From positions 1 through 6,246 of the forward strand of contig CAJPKC010000075.1 in the NCBI GenBank assembly GCA_905370255.1: a stretch of 6,246 nucleotides of DNA, read 5' to 3'. The notes beneath the pieces were generated by a model. It saw only the letters and a program-made list of their open reading frames with translations, ran no database searches and was not told the origin of the DNA. The stretch's first letter is position 1. Each line of letters opens with the position of its first letter. The position numbers were made by a program, and so were the translations under genes. Of the stretch, positions 1 to 5,688 are shown one piece after another. This stretch comes from Streptococcus oralis. Lineage in GTDB: Bacteria > Bacillota > Bacilli > Lactobacillales > Streptococcaceae.

Positions 1-432
1 GTCGGAGCAGAAGAGCGTGGGCAAGGTGAAGCTATTGCCCGTAACCTCATGGAGATGAGCGATCTTAAGGTGCCGATAATCGCTATTATTATTGGTGAAG
101 GTGGTTCTGGTGGAGCCCTCGCTCTTGCCGTAGCTGACCGTGTCTGGATGTTAGAGAACTCTATCTATGCAGTTCTCAGTCCTGAAGGTTTTGCTTCTAT
201 CCTTTGGAAGGATGGCAGTCGTGCCATGGAAGCTGCAGAGTTGATGAAAATTACTTCTTTCGAATTGCTAGATATGAAAATTGTTGATAAGGTTATCTCT
301 GAGGTAGGTCTATCAAGCAAAGATTTAATCAAGCAAGTCAAAGAACAACTCCGAGCAGAACTTGATGAACTTGGTAAACTGCCACTAGAGCAGCTCATTG
401 AGGAACGTTACCAACGCTTTAGAAAATACTAA
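1..432 (+). CDS. accA: Acetyl-CoA carboxylase carboxyltransferase subunit alpha (3' part)
   Basis: Carboxyltransferase alpha subunit. With AccD it moves the carboxyl group from biotin on AccB to acetyl-CoA, giving malonyl-CoA, the first committed step of fatty acid synthesis; it acts in the cytoplasm. The reading frame is open from base 1 and holds the last 143 codons, so roughly the N-terminal 110 residues lie outside the window (family size is about 255 aa in streptococci). Visible family signatures are the [14 protein letters not shown] stretch at bases 7-48, the glycine-rich GEGGSGGAL motif at 94-120 expected to build the acyl-CoA oxyanion site, and the [14 protein letters not shown] segment that follows. 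An ATG at 49 lies inside the conserved region and is not the true start. The gene is followed at once by an intrinsic terminator, which suggests it ends a fab/acc operon. Identification is from remembered family sequence and is firm. Confidence 0.97.
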   Translation, partial: VGAEERGQGEAIARNLMEMSDLKVPIIAIIIGEGGSGGALALAVADRVWMLENSIYAVLSPEGFASILWKDGSRAMEAAELMKITSFELLDMKIVDKVISEVGLSSKDLIKQVKEQLRAELDELGKLPLEQLIEERYQRFRKY

Positions 433-437
433 AAAGT

Positions 438-469
438 AAGCTAGAACTGAGAAATAGTTCTAGCTTTTT
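438..469 (+). terminator. Intrinsic terminator after accA
   Basis: A perfect 10-bp inverted repeat (AGCTAGAACT at 439-448, AGTTCTAGCT at 456-465) encloses the 7-nt loop GAGAAAT. A T-run at 465-469 follows directly. It lies 6 bp past the accA stop and should end the upstream operon, leaving the next gene dependent on its own promoter. Confidence 0.9.
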
Positions 470-501
470 GGATTCTATAAAATACATTTCAGGATGAAAA
501 A

Positions 502-530
502 TTGACTCTTGTAAAAATATCTGTTAATAT
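502..530 (+). promoter_or_regulatory. Sigma-A type promoter for the CPBP gene
   Basis: TTGACT at 502-507 is the -35 box. A 17-bp spacer leads to TAATAT at 525-530, and TG at 522-523 adds an extended -10. Transcription should start near 537, giving a leader of about 49 nt. A second extended -10-like string, TGCTATAAA, lies at 546-554 but has no good -35. The TTG of the -35 box happens to be in frame with the downstream gene and should not be taken as a start codon. Confidence 0.85.
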
Positions 531-575
531 AACAAGGGATACGTGTGCTATAAAAATAAGTCAACAAAGCTTTTT

Positions 576-580
576 GGGAG
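576..580 (+). promoter_or_regulatory. Ribosome binding site deciding the CPBP start
   Basis: GGGAG lies 5 nt before the ATG at 586. No comparable site precedes the in-frame TTG at 502, so translation is placed at 586. Confidence 0.8.
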
Positions 581-585
581 TGAGT

Positions 586-1311
586 ATGAAAAAAATAGGT
601 CATTTGGGAATCTATACATTACTGGTATTTCTATCAATTTATCTACTAGACTACAGTAGTCTATATCTGGCTAAGCTATTTGTCTGGGGTATGGATGGCT
701 ATTCTATTATTGTAGCAGTAGAGCAACTAGCTCTTTTAGGACTATTTATCTATTGGCTTAAAAAGAAAAGAATGCTCTATATTTTTGAAAAAAAGGGCTC
801 GAAGAAATCCAGATTCTTTTACCTTTTAGTTAGTTTAGTGGCTGCTTATTTTGTCCGTCAGTTCTTAAGTGCTTTTTACTTACAGTTTAGTCGCTTCATT
901 AATCATCACTATATCTTTGAAGATCTTCTTTCAGTCATATCCATCAGTGGGGAATCTACTATTTTAACGACTTACTTCTCATTTATTTCAGTTGTCATTT
1001 TTGGGCCTATATTGGAGGAGATTGTTCATAGAGGCTATTTTATGAATACCTTTTTCCCTAAGTCCAAATACTACTTGGATGTCATCTTATCAGCTCTTAT
1101 ATTTGGGCTCAGTCATTTGGTATTGTCCCATCGCGACCCCATCAGTTTGATGATTTATAGTTTTTCCGGTCTTTTTTTTGTTTTAGTTTACCGTTGGACA
1201 AAGAATTTAAAAATCACAATCCTGTGCCATAGTATTATTAACTTTCTAATTCATGCAGATTTCATTTGGTTATTGCTTTCTAAATTAATCTATAATCGTT
1301 TTTTTAGATAG
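586..1311 (+). CDS. CPBP family intramembrane metalloprotease (Abi / bacteriocin self-immunity type)
   Basis: Integral membrane protein of 241 aa with about seven hydrophobic segments (roughly residues 7-26, 40-60, 78-96, 128-145, 162-177, 184-202 and 210-230). It carries all three CPBP motifs of the catalytic core: EExxxR at E144-E145-R149, FxxxH at F173-H177, and HxxxN at H215-N219. The family comprises Rce1-like membrane proteases; in streptococci and lactobacilli several members act in bacteriocin self-immunity or peptide maturation, but many have no known substrate. The key residues are intact, so activity is plausible. The gene stands alone, with its own promoter, a good ribosome binding site and a terminator on each side. 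No bacteriocin precursor or transporter is visible nearby, so an immunity role is only a family-level guess. The ATG at 586 is preferred over the in-frame TTG at 502, which falls in the promoter. Confidence 0.9.
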   Translation: MKKIGHLGIYTLLVFLSIYLLDYSSLYLAKLFVWGMDGYSIIVAVEQLALLGLFIYWLKKKRMLYIFEKKGSKKSRFFYLLVSLVAAYFVRQFLSAFYLQFSRFINHHYIFEDLLSVISISGESTILTTYFSFISVVIFGPILEEIVHRGYFMNTFFPKSKYYLDVILSALIFGLSHLVLSHRDPISLMIYSFSGLFFVLVYRWTKNLKITILCHSIINFLIHADFIWLLLSKLIYNRFFR

Positions 1312-1328
1312 CATTTGAGGAGACAAAT

Positions 1329-1363
1329 AAAAAAGTGTTTGACAGATGTCAAACACTTTTTTT
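1329..1363. terminator. Bidirectional terminator between the CPBP gene and nusB
   Basis: A perfect 10-bp inverted repeat (AGTGTTTGAC at 1334-1343, GTCAAACACT at 1348-1357) has the 4-nt loop AGAT. It is flanked by an A-run at 1329-1334 and a T-run at 1357-1363, so it offers a U-tract in both directions. It serves the CPBP gene on the + strand and, just 3 bp past its stop, nusB on the - strand. Confidence 0.93.
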
Positions 1364-1365
1364 AT

Positions 1366-1788
1366 TTAATTTTCTTCAGTTACAAATTGACTGAGTAGTC
1401 CGTTAATGAAACGGGCTGATTTTTGATCTGAAAAGCTTTTTGCAAGTTCAATAGCTTCATTCACAGCTACGAGTTGAGGAGTATCAAATGAAGTGATTTC
1501 GAAAACTCCCAAACGCAATAAATTCTTTTCAACTAAGGTTAAACGTTCAATCGTCCAACCAGCCTTTAAATGCTGAGTGATTTGTTTGTCTAGTTCCTCT
1601 TTTTGAGCTTGAACACCAGATACAAGATCGATTAGGAAGCTAGGGAGTTTTACCTCGTCGTCTTCTCGATCATGAGTATAAGCGAAGCGACAAGCAGTTT
1701 CAATATCAGAACCATATTCAAGACTCATCAGTGCTTGGAAGGCACATTTTCGTAGTTCGCGTCTAGATTCTAATAATGGACTAGTCAT
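1366..1788 (-). CDS. nusB: Transcription antitermination factor NusB
   Basis: NusB pairs with NusE (ribosomal protein S10) on the boxA sequence of rRNA leaders and keeps RNA polymerase processive; it is a cytoplasmic all-helical protein. The 140-aa product has the expected family length and typical features: the N-terminal SRRELRKCAFQAL helix, the WTIERLTLVEKNLLRLGVFE segment in the middle, and the C-terminal AVNEAIELAK...SARFINGLL region. The start is placed at MTSPLL (ATG at 1788), where GAGG sits 9 nt upstream. An in-frame ATG pair at 1806-1801 would add only six residues and has no ribosome binding site. This start overlaps the end of yqhY by 8 bp, which points to translational coupling. 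It is the last gene of the efp-yqhY-nusB unit and is closed by the shared terminator. Confidence 0.95.
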   Translation of the reverse strand: MTSPLLESRRELRKCAFQALMSLEYGSDIETACRFAYTHDREDDEVKLPSFLIDLVSGVQAQKEELDKQITQHLKAGWTIERLTLVEKNLLRLGVFEITSFDTPQLVAVNEAIELAKSFSDQKSARFINGLLSQFVTEEN

Positions 1789-2170
1789 TGAGGAAGTCCT
1801 CATCAAACAAATCTTTTAATGCTGGTTTTGGTGTCTTATCTGGTGCAATACCAGCAACGTGAATATTCACAGCATTGAGTTCAACATCAGCCATATTACG
1901 AACGGCATCTTTTACAGCTTTTTGAATAGCCATTGCAACCTTAGGAACCTTGACACCATACTCAAGATAGAGATAGATATCAGCTGTTAGCTCTTCTTCA
2001 GATTCTTTTAGATAGACACCACGGCCGAGTGAAAGTTTTGAAAGGGTGTCAGATACTGATTTGTTTGAAAAAGAGTGGACACCATCAACTTTAGCTGTAG
2101 CGATTGCAATGATTTTTTCAAGTACACGTGGGGCGATAACGATTTCGCCTAATTGTTCTTCAATTCCCAT
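1781..2170 (-). CDS. yqhY: Asp23/Gls24 family envelope stress response protein (YqhY)
   Basis: Small cytoplasmic protein of 129 aa from the Asp23/Gls24 (DUF322) family. The family core is visible from GEIVIAPRVLEKIIAIAT near the N terminus through VDGVHSF and LEYGVKVPKVAMAIQKAV to the VELNAVNIHVAGI strand; the C terminus is acidic. The paralogues Asp23 and Gls24 are linked to alkaline or envelope stress. YqhY itself is the conserved, nusB-linked member and in Bacillus subtilis is encoded beside accB-accC, where its loss disturbs acetyl-CoA carboxylase control (established for Bacillus, inferred here). AAAGAGG lies 7 nt before the ATG. The gene starts 21 bp after the efp stop and overlaps nusB by 8 bp, so the three form one operon. 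The absence of a transmembrane segment argues against an AmaP-type anchor protein. Confidence 0.92.
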   Translation of the reverse strand: MGIEEQLGEIVIAPRVLEKIIAIATAKVDGVHSFSNKSVSDTLSKLSLGRGVYLKESEEELTADIYLYLEYGVKVPKVAMAIQKAVKDAVRNMADVELNAVNIHVAGIAPDKTPKPALKDLFDEDFLND

Positions 2171-2191
2171 AGAATGACCTCTTTCTAGAGA

Positions 2192-2752
2192 TTAGGCACG
2201 AGAAACGTAAGTTCCTTCTGCAGTGTTGATAACGAGTTTTTGTCCTGCTTCGATGAAGTCTGGAACGTTAACGACAAGTCCAGTTTCCATTGTAGCTGGT
2301 TTACCAGAACCGGTAACAGTAGCACCTTTAATAGATGGTTGAGTTTCAGCAACTGTCAATTCAACAGTTGTAGGTACTGTTACACCGATTACTTCAGTTC
2401 CGTAAAATTGAATTTTAACTTCAGAATTTTCAAGGATGTAAAGCAATTCGTTTTCAACATTTACAACAGGAATTTCGTATTGGTCGTAAGTTTCAGTGTT
2501 CATGAAATAAGCTGTATCATCCATTTTGTACAAGTATTGTGCTGGCACAGTTTCGATAATCGCTTGTTCAAATTTTTCCTCTGGGCGGTAGCTAGTTTCA
2601 AATGTTGAACCAGTACGGACATCACGCAATTTCATACGCATGATAGTGTTTCCTTTACCTGGTTTGTGGTGGCTAGCTTCCAAAACGCGGATCAATTTTC
2701 CGTCAGCTGTTTCAAAGGTCATACCAGCCTTTAATTTACTTGCTTCAATCAT
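2192..2752 (-). CDS. efp: Elongation factor P
   Basis: EF-P enters the ribosome between the P and E sites and relieves stalling at consecutive prolines. The 186-aa length is exactly that of the family. Three domains are expected: an N-terminal KOW-like domain (about 1-64) and two OB folds (about 65-128 and 129-186). The loop that reaches the peptidyl transferase centre reads HHKPGKGN, placing the functional lysine at K33 (PGKG type), as in Bacillus-like EF-P rather than the arginine type. The EF-P signature region is seen at [17 protein letters not shown], and the C-terminal domain has [12 protein letters not shown] and [22 protein letters not shown] lies 7 nt before the ATG, the same arrangement as in yqhY. 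It is the first gene of its operon, with its own promoter just upstream. No modification enzyme gene is visible in the window. Confidence 0.98.
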   Translation of the reverse strand: MIEASKLKAGMTFETADGKLIRVLEASHHKPGKGNTIMRMKLRDVRTGSTFETSYRPEEKFEQAIIETVPAQYLYKMDDTAYFMNTETYDQYEIPVVNVENELLYILENSEVKIQFYGTEVIGVTVPTTVELTVAETQPSIKGATVTGSGKPATMETGLVVNVPDFIEAGQKLVINTAEGTYVSRA

Positions 2753-2786
2753 GTTTTTACCTCTTTAATAAAATAATTTACTCTTT

Positions 2787-2815
2787 ATTGTATCATAAGT
2801 CGTAAGATTTCTCAA
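2787..2815 (-). promoter_or_regulatory. Promoter of the efp-yqhY-nusB operon
   Basis: On the - strand, TTGAGA (2815-2810) is followed after exactly 17 bp by TACAAT (2792-2787), with TG at 2795-2794 making an extended -10. Each box matches consensus at 5 of 6 bases. Transcription should start near 2780, leaving a leader of under 30 nt. No terminator hairpin is seen between the SPFH gene stop and this promoter, so some readthrough from upstream is possible. Confidence 0.85.
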
Positions 2816-2832
2816 ATATCAGGGAAGTGAGA

Positions 2833-4197
2833 TTAGTTGACAGGAACGATGTTTCCTTCTTCATCTTTGGTTACTAATACGTACTTGCCATCGACTTCGA
2901 TGTAGAAGTTTTTATTAGTTGGTTTTTCTTGACTAGTAGTTTCTACTGAAGGAGTTGTTACTTCTTGAGTTGTAGATTCTTGAACAGGAGTTGTTACTTC
3001 TGGATTAGTAGTTTCTACTGAGTTAGCGGGTTGTTCAGGGATAACAGTTTCTACTGGGCTAGCAACTTGCTCAGGACTTGCAGTTTGGGTCGGAGTAAAT
3101 GCTTGGTTTGGATCAGCAGGTTGTACTGGGGGAACAGTTTGATTTGGACTAACAGGTTGAGCTTGTTGGGTGAGTTGGCCACCGAGAGTTTGACCGAGAT
3201 TCATACCCATAAACATGTTCATACCATTGCCATTACCTTCGTTATTGGCTGCCGCAATTAGAGCTTCGTTACGAGCACGACGTTCTTCAATTTCGATGGT
3301 ATTGTATTTCATAGCAACGAGTTCGCTGTCAAGTTTTCGAACAAGTTCCAAGCTTTCTTGGTCGTAGCTCAAATCCTCAAGAAGGATATTGGTTGCTTCA
3401 ATACCGTAAAGTCCTGTCCATACCTTGTTGACTTCTTGTTTAGCGATTTCATTGAAGGTATCCTGATTAGCATTTAGGCTATAGATATCAACTCGGTACT
3501 CATTAGTGAATTTGGAAATTGCGATAGCAATTTTAGGAGAGATATTTTGTCGAAGAGTTCCTTGAGCAATATCTTGGAGTGTAAATGGTTTATGTTCTTC
3601 AATCTGTTGACTGATTGAGCTAACGTAGAAAAGGACTGGATCAGAAATCTTGATATCAAACAAACCATAGAAACGGATGTTGAGCAATTGTTGGTAACGT
3701 TCACTGAAGTATTCTACAGCGTTTTGGGTACCAAATTTATTACCCGCAATCGGTTGGATACGGACAAAGATGATTTCTTGTTGAGTAACGACTTGACCAG
3801 CGAATGAAAAGCGGTGCTTGAAGTTTTCCCAAGTGCCCTTAATTCCCCCTTTTTCTAGAAGCCAAGCGTTGTCGCCAGAGCGCCATTCATGGCTACCAGC
3901 TTCTAAAACATCACCAAGGAAAGTACCGTTATTTACAAGGATAGCAACATAACCTTGTGGCACAATTACGACAGAACCATCTGTTAAAAGTCCTGTATGT
4001 TGATTACCTTGTCTAGAAACTCCGTCAGGGTCTTTTGTAAGAAGAATTCCTTTAACAGCTAATGCTTCTGATGATACGTGTTCTGGAAGTACAACGGCTT
4101 CCTTAAATTTACTGTCATTAAGACTATTAATTCCAGCAGATTTGGCAACATCAACAACTCCCTTAATTTGCTCTTTGGCCATACGAATAAATCCCAT
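2833..4197 (-). CDS. SPFH-domain protein of the YdjI / 'virion core protein' family
   Basis: A 454-aa protein without a signal peptide or transmembrane segment. Residues about 70-300 form an SPFH (stomatin/prohibitin/flotillin-like) domain of the YdjI type (COG4260). Supporting segments are VVIVPQGYVAILVNNG (76-91), the FAGQVVTQQEIIFVRIQP strand region (132-149) and RFYGLFDIKISDPVLF (175-190). A Gly/Met/Asn-rich linker (321-340) follows. Residues about 343-428 are Pro/Thr/Gln/Glu/Val-rich and internally repetitive. The chain ends in a short, probably beta-rich piece (429-454). Family members usually end in a zinc ribbon, but this one has no Cys pair there. Relatives in Bacillus belong to the pspA-ydjGHI envelope-stress cluster, and a membrane-associated scaffold role is inferred. 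AGGAGG lies 5 nt before the ATG and overlaps the upstream stop codon, indicating coupling to the Tim44-like gene. Precise function unknown. Confidence 0.85.
   Translation of the reverse strand: MGFIRMAKEQIKGVVDVAKSAGINSLNDSKFKEAVVLPEHVSSEALAVKGILLTKDPDGVSRQGNQHTGLLTDGSVVIVPQGYVAILVNNGTFLGDVLEAGSHEWRSGDNAWLLEKGGIKGTWENFKHRFSFAGQVVTQQEIIFVRIQPIAGNKFGTQNAVEYFSERYQQLLNIRFYGLFDIKISDPVLFYVSSISQQIEEHKPFTLQDIAQGTLRQNISPKIAIAISKFTNEYRVDIYSLNANQDTFNEIAKQEVNKVWTGLYGIEATNILLEDLSYDQESLELVRKLDSELVAMKYNTIEIEERRARNEALIAAANNEGNGNGMNMFMGMNLGQTLGGQLTQQAQPVSPNQTVPPVQPADPNQAFTPTQTASPEQVASPVETVIPEQPANSVETTNPEVTTPVQESTTQEVTTPSVETTSQEKPTNKNFYIEVDGKYVLVTKDEEGNIVPVN
2934..3021. repeat. Short direct repeats in the SPFH gene tail
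   Basis: Two exact 16-bp units each occur twice within this stretch: TAGTAGTTTCTACTGA at 2934-2949 and 3006-3021, and AGGAGTTGTTACTTCT at 2950-2965 and 2986-3001. They encode the repeated SVETT and EVTTP peptides of the Pro/Thr-rich tail. A degenerate copy (AACAGTTTCTACTG) begins at 3043. Such repeats can gain or lose units in frame. Confidence 0.8.
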
Positions 4198-4202
4198 AAT
4201 TT

Positions 4203-4208
4203 CCTCCT
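4203..4208 (-). promoter_or_regulatory. Ribosome binding site overlapping the upstream stop codon
   Basis: The - strand reads TAGGAGG, in which TAG (4209-4207) is the stop of the Tim44-like gene and AGGAGG (4208-4203) is the ribosome binding site of the SPFH gene, 5 nt before its ATG. This fixes the SPFH start and implies translational coupling of the pair. Confidence 0.85.
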
Positions 4209-5193
4209 AATTATATAGTTCGTCTTCATCCACAACTTCATAGGTATCAAGAACCCATTGGTTTGGACTACGGGTGATATCAGATCCGCAATAGTCACAT
4301 TTGCTGATAGCTGATATTTTCAGTGGAGCGCCACAGTTTGGACAGCGGTCGCTAACGGCTTCATCTTGGACAGAGCTTTCGGTTTGACTGCCATGTTTGC
4401 GGATGAAGTTCATTTGATAAACTGTAAATAAATCTTTTTGAGGGTCTCCCTCAATAACCTTACGAGTCTTATCTTCGATGACATAGTCTCTCAAAGTAGA
4501 TGAAAGGATAACAACTAGAGTATCATTTCCATCTGGATTTTCGTAGAAATCTTTGATTCGAACATTCTCGACATAAACTCGTTCCAAAATATTCGTTGTT
4601 TGAGATTGGATATAGTCTTCCAGTTGGGCACTATGTTGAGAGTAGAGGCTGGCACTTTCAAGAGAACGCACCAAATTCCAATCTTTTTTAGTCCAGGCTG
4701 CCTGTAATTGGATATAGACTTCTTTAACCCATGAAGTGAAAGTGTCTGCATCAAAGTTTGGGTCCCCAGAACGGACACGATCGATAGCCAAGGTGTTGTT
4801 TATCACTCGACGGTGAAGTGTTGGTTCAGCATTGTAGCTAGGCGAGCTGCCATAAGATTTACCAGATGATGAATTCTGGTCACTCAAATATTTGATGAGC
4901 ATGAAGAGTAAGAAAGCTCCGACACCAAACATGATAAGAATGCTCATTCCTGTCCCTAGAGAACCATCTAAACTTGAGTAGCTACCGCCAGAACGATAGC
5001 TGCTTCTAGAAGAAGAACTACCATTTGAACGACTTCGGCTAGAACTACTACTTCGAGAACTGCTACTGCTTCGTGAGCTACTGTGACTAGAGCTACCACT
5101 TCGAGAATGTCCAACACCTGCATCGATTGATTGCAGGGGTGTCACAAAGAGAAGAAGCAAGAAAGTAGCGATAAGAGTATATAACTTTTTCAT
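4207..5193 (-). CDS. Tim44-like membrane protein with Ser/Arg-rich loop and C-terminal zinc ribbon
   Basis: A 328-aa protein, probably membrane anchored. In order: a hydrophobic signal or anchor (about 4-20, with a basic MKK start), a Ser/Arg/Gly-rich low-complexity stretch (28-79), a transmembrane helix (about 83-103), a second Ser-rich linker (104-120), a Tim44-like domain (about 135-267) and a zinc ribbon with C284, C287, C299 and C302 (CPNC...CDYC). The Tim44-like call rests on the DPNFDADTFTSWVKEVY segment, AAWTKKDWNLVRSLES and the following LYSQHSAQLEDYI region. If the N-terminal segment stays in the membrane, the Ser/Arg stretch lies outside and the Tim44-like domain and zinc ribbon inside the cell. 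Databases often name such proteins 'TFIIB-type zinc ribbon-containing', but a transcription role is not implied. AGGAGA lies just before the ATG. It is coupled to the SPFH gene and recalls the YdjG/YdjH proteins of Bacillus. Exact role unknown. Confidence 0.82.
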   Translation of the reverse strand: MKKLYTLIATFLLLLFVTPLQSIDAGVGHSRSGSSSHSSSRSSSSSRSSSSSRSRSNGSSSSRSSYRSGGSYSSLDGSLGTGMSILIMFGVGAFLLFMLIKYLSDQNSSSGKSYGSSPSYNAEPTLHRRVINNTLAIDRVRSGDPNFDADTFTSWVKEVYIQLQAAWTKKDWNLVRSLESASLYSQHSAQLEDYIQSQTTNILERVYVENVRIKDFYENPDGNDTLVVILSSTLRDYVIEDKTRKVIEGDPQKDLFTVYQMNFIRKHGSQTESSVQDEAVSDRCPNCGAPLKISAISKCDYCGSDITRSPNQWVLDTYEVVDEDELYN

Positions 5194-5243
5194 ATGTCTC
5201 CTAACTATGTGAGTACAAAAATAGTTTTTGCTAAATTTTATGT

Positions 5244-5636
5244 CTATAAAGAGTTTTGGAGTTTTATTGTTTTATTTTCAATAAACCACCCTATAATCCA
5301 ACCAAATACGAGTAAATAATTCTCGATAGCACCAATCGCATTAACAGGAGAATGATATTCAATAAAATTTAACAAATGATTTGTTCCTATTCCTATACCA
5401 CCAATAATAAGGGCAAGAAGGGCAATTCTCAGGTAAAACCAATCGTACTTAATATTAACAGCAAGAATAATAATTAAGACAGCTAGATTCCAAATTCCAA
5501 TTTCTCTTTGCCATCCTGCAGAAATACCGTAACCAGAATGCTCTCCCATATAGGATGGGAGAAAGATTTGTAGAATAGAAGCACCCAACATGGCGACGAT
5601 AACTAAAATAAATAGTACTCGTAAAAATTTGTTCAT
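5244..5636 (-). CDS. Unrecognised small integral membrane protein
   Basis: A 130-aa, very hydrophobic protein that I cannot assign to a named function. Four membrane segments are apparent: about residues 5-27, 45-61 after the conspicuous GWQREIGIWN stretch (42-51), 68-88, and about 100-118. The GWQREIGIWN and GTNHLLNFIEY motifs look conserved in type and recall small uncharacterised membrane families (perhaps the DUF6790 group), a weak recollection only. The start is supported by AAGGAG 5 nt before the ATG. It lies 51 bp after the gatB stop and 50 bp before the Tim44-like gene, all in one direction, with no terminator hairpin in either gap. Co-transcription with its neighbours is therefore possible, though a functional link is not shown. 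Confidence 0.7.
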   Translation of the reverse strand: MNKFLRVLFILVIVAMLGASILQIFLPSYMGEHSGYGISAGWQREIGIWNLAVLIIILAVNIKYDWFYLRIALLALIIGGIGIGTNHLLNFIEYHSPVNAIGAIENYLLVFGWIIGWFIENKTIKLQNSL

Positions 5637-5664
5637 TTATTCTCCTTTTCTATTTTTTAGTAGA

Positions 5665-5688
5665 AAAGTATATTAGCGAAAGTATATT
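5665..5688. repeat. Short direct repeat downstream of gatB
   Basis: AAAGTATATT occurs twice, at 5665-5674 and 5679-5688, with a 14-bp period; the second copy touches the gatB stop codon. On the - strand each copy contains TATACT, a possible -10 element for the 130-aa gene, but no good -35 box is found at the right distance. It may be a weak promoter or chance in AT-rich sequence. Confidence 0.4.

Noticed and set aside
647..663. Perfect palindrome TAGACTAC-A-GTAGTCTA within the CPBP gene
   Set aside because: It lies in a coding stretch with a single-base centre, far from the promoter and without a T-run; codon choice in an AT-rich gene explains it well enough.
1340..1350. TTGACA-like string near 1340 as a -35 box
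   Set aside because: It is part of the terminator stem and has no -10 element at the right distance.
1789..1806. Longer NusB start with six extra residues (MMRTSS)
   Set aside because: There is no ribosome binding site before it and it would deepen the overlap with yqhY; the MTSPLL start gives the usual 140-aa length.
2240..2608. Open frame of 122 codons on the + strand
   Set aside because: It is antisense to efp, has an odd Cys/Phe/Ser-rich composition and no ribosome binding site; efp itself is certain.
3115..3150. Proline-rich segment of the SPFH tail as an EF-P-dependent stall near efp
   Set aside because: Only a single Pro-Pro pair is present (VPPVQP), not the three or more prolines that typically need EF-P; a regulatory link to the neighbouring efp is not supported.
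4059..4298. Open frame of 79 codons bridging the junction of the Tim44-like and SPFH genes
   Set aside because: It overlaps the real end and start of both genes in a different frame and would disrupt the well-placed ribosome binding site.
4284..4347. Zinc ribbon labelled TFIIB-type, suggesting a transcription factor
   Set aside because: The protein has a signal/anchor, a transmembrane helix and a Tim44-like domain; the ribbon is a general fold and gives no evidence of DNA binding.
4515..4778. Open frame of 87 codons in another frame of the - strand
   Set aside because: It lies wholly within the Tim44-like gene, whose domains are recognisable, and its product has no family features.
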